In this document: positions 16,167-20,484 of the stretch, one piece after another
Position numbering within the stretch: the first letter of the stretch is position 1
How the letters are laid out: each line of letters starts with the position of its first letter
DNA from: JBGRPZ01 sp041725955
Lineage (GTDB): Bacteria; Bacteroidota; Bacteroidia; Bacteroidales; JBGRPZ01
Direction: 5' to 3'
Assembly (NCBI GenBank): GCA_041725955.1
Contig: JBGRQE010000065.1
Coordinates: forward strand, 1 to 20,484
DNA length: 20,484 bases
Program-made: the position numbers and the translations under genes
The notes under the pieces: model-generated
The model's database searches: none
What the model was told of the DNA's origin: nothing
The model's input: only the letters and a program-made list of their open reading frames with translations

Positions 16167-16811
16167 TTATTTCCTTTCCCAAGCCTCATCAAAAAAGCGC
16201 AATTCCAGTTCTGTTCCTTTAACAAAAGCATCAATCACCTTTTGTTTTGTTATCTGATTTGCACCTGCAGACAGTTTGGCTACAATATTTTTAAACTGAG
16301 CTACATATTCTTCAAATTCTTCCCCTTCGTATGTATCAATCCATTTCTGAAATGGATTTTCTTTTGCTGATTTACTATAAATGTGTTTGCCAACTTCATT
16401 ATATACCCAAAAGCAGGGAAGAAGTGCAGAGGCAGCAATAGCGATTTCTGATTTTTCGGCATGATTAAGCAGAAACTGAGTATAGGCAGAAATTACTGGC
16501 GACTTTTGCTTTGCTTTCTTTATGTCGAAATGGGTAAGAAAATCATTTTGCAAAGCCTGTTCGATAGCAATGCCATCCATAGCCATTTGATGGAAAAATT
16601 CTTTATGAGTATTTTCGTTTACTCGTGAAGATAGAATTTCCAATGCCTTGGAATCGTCTTTCAAATATAGGATGTCCTGACTTAAATAGTGCGAAAACAC
16701 TTCTTCTGGTATGGTTCCGGAATAAAGATGTTTTACGAAAGGATGCTTTATTATTTTATGAAAAATGGGATGAATAGCATCCCATAATTCGTTGAGTATA
16801 TTATTTTCCAT
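16167..16811 (-). CDS. tenA: Aminopyrimidine aminohydrolase / thiaminase II
   Basis: TenA hydrolyses thiamin or its breakdown product aminomethylpyrimidine to release HMP for re-use. The 214-residue all-helical protein has the TenA residues: Asp46 in HYLSQDILYL, Cys133 in LLPCFWVYNEVGK, and Glu204 near the C-terminus in ELELRFFDEAW, with the WIDTYEGEEFEEYV segment (157-170) between. The cysteine makes it a TenA_C-type enzyme. It begins 2 nt after the thiD stop and is the last gene of the thiamin salvage operon. No clear terminator follows; the 22-bp repeat tract lies downstream. Confidence 0.94.
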   Translation of the reverse strand: MENNILNELWDAIHPIFHKIIKHPFVKHLYSGTIPEEVFSHYLSQDILYLKDDSKALEILSSRVNENTHKEFFHQMAMDGIAIEQALQNDFLTHFDIKKAKQKSPVISAYTQFLLNHAEKSEIAIAASALLPCFWVYNEVGKHIYSKSAKENPFQKWIDTYEGEEFEEYVAQFKNIVAKLSAGANQITKQKVIDAFVKGTELELRFFDEAWERK

Positions 16812-16813
16812 TA

Positions 16814-17623
16814 TTACTTCCAGTAATTGTAAAAGTGTTTTACAGGGCCATGACCTTCTCCAATTTTATAATCGGCACCACAAATGATTGCCTGATTTAT
16901 ATAATCTTTTGCATGTTTTGCTGCATCATTTAAATCATAACCTTTGGCCAAGAAAGCTGCAAGGGCAGAAGAGAGGGTGCATCCTGTGCCATGAGTATTT
17001 TTGCTGTATACTCTTTTTGATTTTAATTCCAGAATTTCATCTGTTTCGGCATTATAAAAAATGTCGACCAATTCATCGTCGGTTAGATGACCTGCTTTTA
17101 AAAAGACAGAAACAGTTTGGTTTAAGGAAAGAGCCTTTGCATGTTTAGCCAAATCTCCTTGCTTATCAATTTTGCACCCAAGTAATATCTCTGCTTCAGG
17201 AATATTTGGGGTGATTATTCTTGCATTGGGAATAAGAACTTCCTGAAGAGTTTGAATGGCTTCGTCTTCCAGAAGTTTATTTCCAGAGGTGGCCACCATA
17301 ACTGGATCAAGCACAATGTTTTTTACATTATAAGCTTCAAGTGATTCTTTAACTACCTTTATGGTTTCGCTGTTATGAAGCATTCCTATCTTAACACTGT
17401 CGGTTCCAATATCTTCAAGTACAGCTTTAATCTGATTCTTTAAGGTGAGAGTTGGAATAGCGTGAATATCAGTTACTCCTATGGTATTTTGAGCAGTAAT
17501 TGCAGTAATTGCAGAGGTGGCAAAACAGCCACAAGCAGAAATGGCTTTTATGTCGGCCTGAATGCCAGCACCCCCGCCAGAATCGCTCCCTGCAATGGTA
17601 AGAACTCTATTGTATGTTTTCAT
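16814..17623 (-). CDS. thiD: Hydroxymethylpyrimidine/phosphomethylpyrimidine kinase
   Basis: ThiD phosphorylates HMP twice to HMP-PP. The 269-residue ribokinase-fold protein begins VLTIAGSDSGGGAGIQADIKA (7-27), the substrate-binding signature. The DPVMVATSGNKLL motif is at 106-118. HGTGCTLSSALAAFLAKG (211-228) is the anion-hole region with catalytic Cys215. It begins with only 1 nt after the thiE stop, so translation is probably coupled. It takes HMP released by TenA and passes HMP-PP to ThiE. Confidence 0.97.
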   Translation of the reverse strand: MKTYNRVLTIAGSDSGGGAGIQADIKAISACGCFATSAITAITAQNTIGVTDIHAIPTLTLKNQIKAVLEDIGTDSVKIGMLHNSETIKVVKESLEAYNVKNIVLDPVMVATSGNKLLEDEAIQTLQEVLIPNARIITPNIPEAEILLGCKIDKQGDLAKHAKALSLNQTVSVFLKAGHLTDDELVDIFYNAETDEILELKSKRVYSKNTHGTGCTLSSALAAFLAKGYDLNDAAKHAKDYINQAIICGADYKIGEGHGPVKHFYNYWK

Positions 17624-17624
17624 T

Positions 17625-18284
17625 TTATTTACTTTCAGACGTATGTTTATTGTTTTTGGCTTGATCTACAACCGACCTTAAGTTTTTTGCTGCAAGCTGT
17701 GGTTCTTCTTGCGATACAATTGCCGATACAACTGCAATACCATCAGCCCCGCTTTGAATAATATCAGGAGTGTTTTCTGCATTTATTCCTCCAATGGCCA
17801 CCATAGGATGTTTGGTAAATAAAGCAATTTCTTGCAGTCCTTCAAGTTCGAGAGGTTTGCTTATATCGTCTTTTGTATTTGTAGAAAAAACCGGAGAGAT
17901 TCCAATATAATCCACATCCAGACTATTGGCTTCTTTGGCTTGCTCGATAGTTTCAACAGAAAGACCGATGATTTTGTCTTTTCCCAAAACTTTGCGTGCA
18001 ACCTCATAAGGCAAATCACTTTGACCAATATGCAAACCTTCTGCATCTACAGCCAGAGCAATATCAAGACGATCGTTTATGATTAGCGGTATATTATAAG
18101 GAGCGAGTAGCTGCTTTAAGGAAAGAGCAATTGTGTAAAAGTCTTTACTCGATACATCCTTTTCCCTAAGCTGAACTACAGTAGCGCCTCCCTTTACAGC
18201 TTCCTCGACGATATATTCGATTGGACGGTCAAGAGATAGATTTCTATCTGTTACCAAATACAAACTGAGATCACAATGATTCAT
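17625..18284 (-). CDS. thiE: Thiamine-phosphate synthase
   Basis: ThiE joins HMP-PP with thiazole phosphate to give thiamin phosphate. The 219-residue TIM-barrel protein shows LYLVTDR at the start, VVQLREKD (36-43), IINDRLDIALAVDAEGLHIGQSDLP (68-92) for phosphate and magnesium binding, IGISPVFSTNTKDD (127-140) and AIGGI (163-167). Its first 14 nt overlap the end of thiM, a typical coupled arrangement. It is a stand-alone ThiE and not fused to ThiD or ThiM. Confidence 0.97.
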   Translation of the reverse strand: MNHCDLSLYLVTDRNLSLDRPIEYIVEEAVKGGATVVQLREKDVSSKDFYTIALSLKQLLAPYNIPLIINDRLDIALAVDAEGLHIGQSDLPYEVARKVLGKDKIIGLSVETIEQAKEANSLDVDYIGISPVFSTNTKDDISKPLELEGLQEIALFTKHPMVAIGGINAENTPDIIQSGADGIAVVSAIVSQEEPQLAAKNLRSVVDQAKNNKHTSESK

Positions 18285-19080
18285 ATTCCAGTTTTAGATT
18301 GGATTCGATATTCAGTTTGTCGATAAGATAAAGCTGATTTAAGAAGTTCTCAGGAATACTTCCTGGGCCTGCAGATTTGACATTGGCAATTTCTCCGCAA
18401 ATGCCCATACATACCATACCCATAATTGCAGCCTTAAACATATCTTTCTCTACTCCGGCAAAAGCACCAACAACGGCAGTGGCAGTGCATCCCATACCCG
18501 TAACTTTTGTCATAATAGGAGCGCCATTACTCACTTTGGCAACATTCTTACCATCAGTAATAAAGTCTGTGGCACCACTAATTACAACAACAGAATGAGT
18601 GTTTACAGCCAATTCTTTTGCAGAAGCAAGAGCAGTATCACCAGTTTCTGTTGAGTCTACACCTTTGGTTTTTATATTGCTATGGTTTAATGCCATAATT
18701 TCACTGGCATTTCCACGGATAATATCAGGTTTGCATTCCTGAATAATCTTTTGTGCCACTTCAGTACGGTATGGAGTTGCACCCACACCTACAGGGTCAA
18801 ACACAATAGGAGTATTGGTTTCTTTGGCTTTTCTTCCAGCTTTTAGCATAGACTTTACCCATTCATCACTCAGAGTTCCCATATTGATAACCAAAGCAGA
18901 AGCAATAGCAACCATATCTTCAACCTCCTCCCAAGCATGAGCCATTACAGGTGAAGCACCCATGGCAAGTAAAGCATTAGCGGTATTATTCATTACCACA
19001 AAGTTGGTAATATTATGAACAAGTGGAGACTTAGCTCTCACTTGTTCAATGCCTGCATAAATTTCTTCAGCATATATCAT
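18271..19080 (-). CDS. thiM: Hydroxyethylthiazole kinase
   Basis: ThiM phosphorylates salvaged hydroxyethylthiazole to the substrate of ThiE. The 269-residue protein has LVHNITNFVVMNNTANALLAMGASPVMAHA near the N-terminus, FDPVGVGATPYR (94-105), RGNASEI (122-128) and the catalytic TGMGCTATAVVGAF (194-207) with Cys198. No thiazole synthesis gene (thiG, thiH, thiS) or thiC lies in the window, so the operon looks built for salvage. De novo genes may lie elsewhere. It follows the methyltransferase by 14 nt. Confidence 0.97.
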   Translation of the reverse strand: MIYAEEIYAGIEQVRAKSPLVHNITNFVVMNNTANALLAMGASPVMAHAWEEVEDMVAIASALVINMGTLSDEWVKSMLKAGRKAKETNTPIVFDPVGVGATPYRTEVAQKIIQECKPDIIRGNASEIMALNHSNIKTKGVDSTETGDTALASAKELAVNTHSVVVISGATDFITDGKNVAKVSNGAPIMTKVTGMGCTATAVVGAFAGVEKDMFKAAIMGMVCMGICGEIANVKSAGPGSIPENFLNQLYLIDKLNIESNLKLEYESL

Positions 19081-19094
19081 AGCATCTGATATTT

Positions 19095-19799
19095 TTATTT
19101 AACAGCACAAATAGCAACATAATCGCCACTGTCGTAACCTTCAACAGGCTCTTCAATAAGAACGTTAGAGTAGCGAGGGTGCTTGGTTAAAGTTTGAGCA
19201 TACTTTAGGTTTTTAAAACCACTTTCTTCCAAATATCCTATTTTCTCGCTGGTAGTTCTCCAGTTAGCTACTTTTACAAATTCTATTGGGTAAGGGTCCA
19301 TTGGCTGAACACCATCCAAAAGAGGGTGCTCCCAAGTTCCAAGAGTCATCGCAAGATTGTATAAAGTGGCATAAGAACCTTCTTTTGGAACATCAATCAT
19401 TATTATTTTTCCCCCTTTGCGAAGTGCTTTATATGCTTTTTCAACCACACTTTTTAAATCGGTAATATAACTAGGAGTACCATTAAAAAGAATAGTATCA
19501 TATTTTTCCACTCCAAATTCAGCATCTTCAGCAGTGGTAATCTCAACATTCATTCCTCTCTTTCTGGCTATTTCAGCCATTCCGGAAGAAGGTTCGATTC
19601 CATTTTCAATATGGATATCATATTCTTTTCTTAAGATCATTTCAAATAAACCACTTCCACATCCTACCGAAAAAACTTTGCCAGCGTCTTTAAGGAAATG
19701 AGCAACCAGTTTTGCTTCAGAATAAAGTAAATTGGAGTTGTTCATAAACCACTCGTCATAGTGGCTTGCATATTGATCAAAGCTTTTATTTTTATCCAT
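19095..19799 (-). CDS. Class I SAM-dependent methyltransferase, first gene of the TPP-controlled operon
   Basis: A 234-residue Rossmann-fold methyltransferase. Motif I is VFSVGCGSGLFEMIL (42-56); Glu69 in NGIEPSSGMAEIARKRG (67-83) should bind the SAM ribose; YDTILFNGTPSYITDL (100-115) and ALRKGGKIIMIDVP (125-138) are the later strands. The start YDEWF (14-18) resembles small-molecule methyltransferases of the ubiquinone-biosynthesis-like group. The target is unknown. It is the gene nearest the TPP riboswitch and its terminator, and only 14 nt before thiM, so it responds to TPP with the salvage genes. A role in handling a thiamin precursor or breakdown product is an inference from context only. 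Confidence 0.85.
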   Translation of the reverse strand: MDKNKSFDQYASHYDEWFMNNSNLLYSEAKLVAHFLKDAGKVFSVGCGSGLFEMILRKEYDIHIENGIEPSSGMAEIARKRGMNVEITTAEDAEFGVEKYDTILFNGTPSYITDLKSVVEKAYKALRKGGKIIMIDVPKEGSYATLYNLAMTLGTWEHPLLDGVQPMDPYPIEFVKVANWRTTSEKIGYLEESGFKNLKYAQTLTKHPRYSNVLIEEPVEGYDSGDYVAICAVK

Positions 19800-19808
19800 A
19801 ATGTAAAT

Positions 19809-19853
19809 TAAAAAAAGCCTACTTATTCCTTATATATTAGGGTAAAGTGGCTT
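19809..19853 (-). terminator. Intrinsic terminator, expression platform of the TPP riboswitch
   Basis: On the minus strand AAGCC (19853-19849) pairs with GGCTT (19819-19815). ACTT and CCCT pair further in with AAGT and AGG across small internal loops. Seven T follow at 19816-19810, ending 10 nt before the methyltransferase ATG. The position between aptamer and first ORF fits transcription attenuation. Confidence 0.75.
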
Positions 19854-19883
19854 CTGATTTTCAAATTATTAAAAATGCAACCA

Positions 19884-19983
19884 TTTCCCTACGATGCCAT
19901 TACGCATGTCAGGTGTTAAGGGTTTTTTCTCAGGGATTATTCTAAAGTATAAAAGCTTTACAATAATTCCACCCCTAATAGTT
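19884..19983 (-). promoter_or_regulatory. TPP (thiamin pyrophosphate) riboswitch
   Basis: Minus-strand order of conserved pieces: TTAGGGGTG, CCCTGAGA, ACCCTT, ACACCTGA, GTAATGGCATCGTAGGGAA. These are the THI-box elements (AGGGGU, CUGAGA, ACCUGA, UAAUGCC-like, CGUAGGGAA). The 'TAATGGC' replaces the more usual TAATGCC. The optional P3 region between AGGGGTG and CCTGAGA is of moderate length, with a pairing AAAGCTTT core. It controls the five-gene thiamin salvage operon. Confidence 0.95.
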
Positions 19984-19988
19984 CATGG

Positions 19989-19996
19989 CAAATTTA
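19989..19996 (-). promoter_or_regulatory. Putative promoter of the thiamin salvage operon
   Basis: The minus strand reads TAAATTTG, a full TAnnTTTG match, directly before the riboswitch. A TTG lies 16 nt upstream of it (20015-20013), slightly closer than the usual -33 spacing. Confidence 0.65.
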
Positions 19997-19999
19997 GGA

Positions 20000-20320
20000 A
20001 ATATTGTTTCATCAACCTCCATTTTATAAATAATTCAGAAGGACTCTAATATCTGTGTTTGCGTTTTTACTGAAGTTGTTAGTTATATTGTATGTTTGGA
20101 GGGTATGGAGGGAGAAGAAGATTAGATGTTAATAAGCAATGAGTCTGATAGAAAGATATTATGGTAAAATAGATGTTGCGATATGGTAAATGCTTATGGT
20201 AATATTTTGAATTATATAAAAGATAAGCCTTCTCACCAGAATCAAGATATGGTTTTGCAAACGACATAAGGTATAAATGATTTCTCGTAGTGATATTGGC
20301 ATTGCTATGTTCTGGTGTGT
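20000..20320. other. Non-coding stretch between thi promoter and CRISPR array
   Basis: No gene with recognisable features is seen. A 62-codon open frame on the minus strand has no family-like sequence or ribosome binding site. If the array has a leader on this side it would lie in the last 100-200 bases, but I cannot identify a clear promoter there. Confidence 0.5.
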
Positions 20321-20484
20321 GTTATAATTACTTTATATTTGATGGTTGCTTACAAGCAAGCAGCTTTATGGAATTATCGTAATCCAGTTGTAAATACCCT
20401 ATATTTGGAAGCTACTTACAACGAATCTATATATCTGTTATCATTTACAGTTGTTGTAAATGCCCTATATTTGGAAGCTACTTA
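20321..20484 (+). CRISPR. Edge of a CRISPR array, type VI-B-like repeats
   Basis: Three repeats of 36 nt with two 30-nt spacers. Repeat 1 (20321-20356) is degenerate; repeat 2 (20387-20422) is intact; repeat 3 (20453-20484) is cut by the window edge after 32 nt. Repeats 2 and 3 differ at one base in the shared part (GTTGTAAATACCC / GTTGTAAATGCCC). They continue TATATTTGGAAGC and the intact one ends TACTTACAAC. The ends GTTGTAA and TTACAAC pair perfectly. Spacers are 20357-20386 and 20423-20452 and are unrelated. A 36-nt repeat, 30-nt spacer, GTTG/CAAC ends and a T-rich centre fit type VI-B (Cas13b); type II-C repeats of Bacteroidota are longer. No cas gene is in the window. Confidence 0.9.

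Noticed and set aside
17462..17761. 99-codon open frame on the plus strand across thiD/thiE
   Set aside because: Antisense to two well-supported genes; no start context and no family resemblance.
20078..20113. Possible fossil CRISPR repeat (GTTAGTTATATTGTATG... with TTTGGAGGGTA)
   Set aside because: Only the centre resembles the repeat; the 3' third does not match, and the distance to the first real repeat is not a multiple of the 66-bp unit. Probably chance in AT-rich DNA.
20079..20267. 62-codon open frame on the minus strand between the thi promoter and the CRISPR array
   Set aside because: No ribosome binding site, odd composition and no family-like sequence; it lies in non-coding DNA beside an array.

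Overview
The window reads as chromosomal DNA of a marine or anaerobic Bacteroidota, most likely order Marinilabiliales (Labilibaculum/Marinifilum-like); that placement is my inference. It rests on low G+C, a short RpoD lacking region 1.1, a secreted protein with a type IX secretion C-terminal domain, a Bacteroidota-type lipoprotein, and several promoter boxes fitting the Bacteroidota -7 consensus TAnnTTTG. There are no rRNA or tRNA genes, transposases or phage genes.

Layout. (1) 1-2211, minus strand: dapF - GNAT acetyltransferase - mltG (cut by the left edge), a compact unit with a cell-wall theme. (2) 2501-10368, plus strand: housekeeping genes htrA, rpoD, pyrG and the translation cluster thrS-infC-rpmI-rplT, separated by clear intrinsic terminators. 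infC appears to start at AUA behind a strong Shine-Dalgarno. (3) 10749-13685: a small lipoprotein (plus) convergent with a large secreted protein (minus) made of six propeller-like repeats, a PI-PLC-like catalytic domain with a eukaryote-type residue pattern, and a T9SS sorting domain, with back-to-back terminators between them. (4) 13878-15768, minus: an AspT/YidE-type transporter preceded by a cobalamin riboswitch, an expression-platform hairpin and a promoter. (5) 15863-16118: a strong hairpin and a degenerate 22-bp minisatellite in nine in-register units. (6) 16167-19996, minus: a thiamin salvage operon, methyltransferase-thiM-thiE-thiD-tenA, under a TPP riboswitch with an intrinsic terminator as expression platform. 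(7) 20321 to the right edge: the beginning of a CRISPR array.

How the genes work together. The thi operon rebuilds thiamin phosphate from salvaged halves: TenA releases the pyrimidine, ThiD phosphorylates it, ThiM phosphorylates the thiazole and ThiE joins them. The riboswitch shuts the operon off when TPP is plentiful. The first gene, a SAM-dependent methyltransferase, has no obvious role in this pathway and is a real unknown. The cobalamin riboswitch puts an uncharacterised membrane transporter under vitamin B12 control.

The most exciting element is the CRISPR array at the right edge: 36-nt repeats, 30-nt spacers, GTTG...CAAC ends that are complementary, and a T-rich centre. These are the hallmarks of type VI-B (Cas13b) repeats. 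No cas gene lies in the window, so the effector would have to be to the right or elsewhere.
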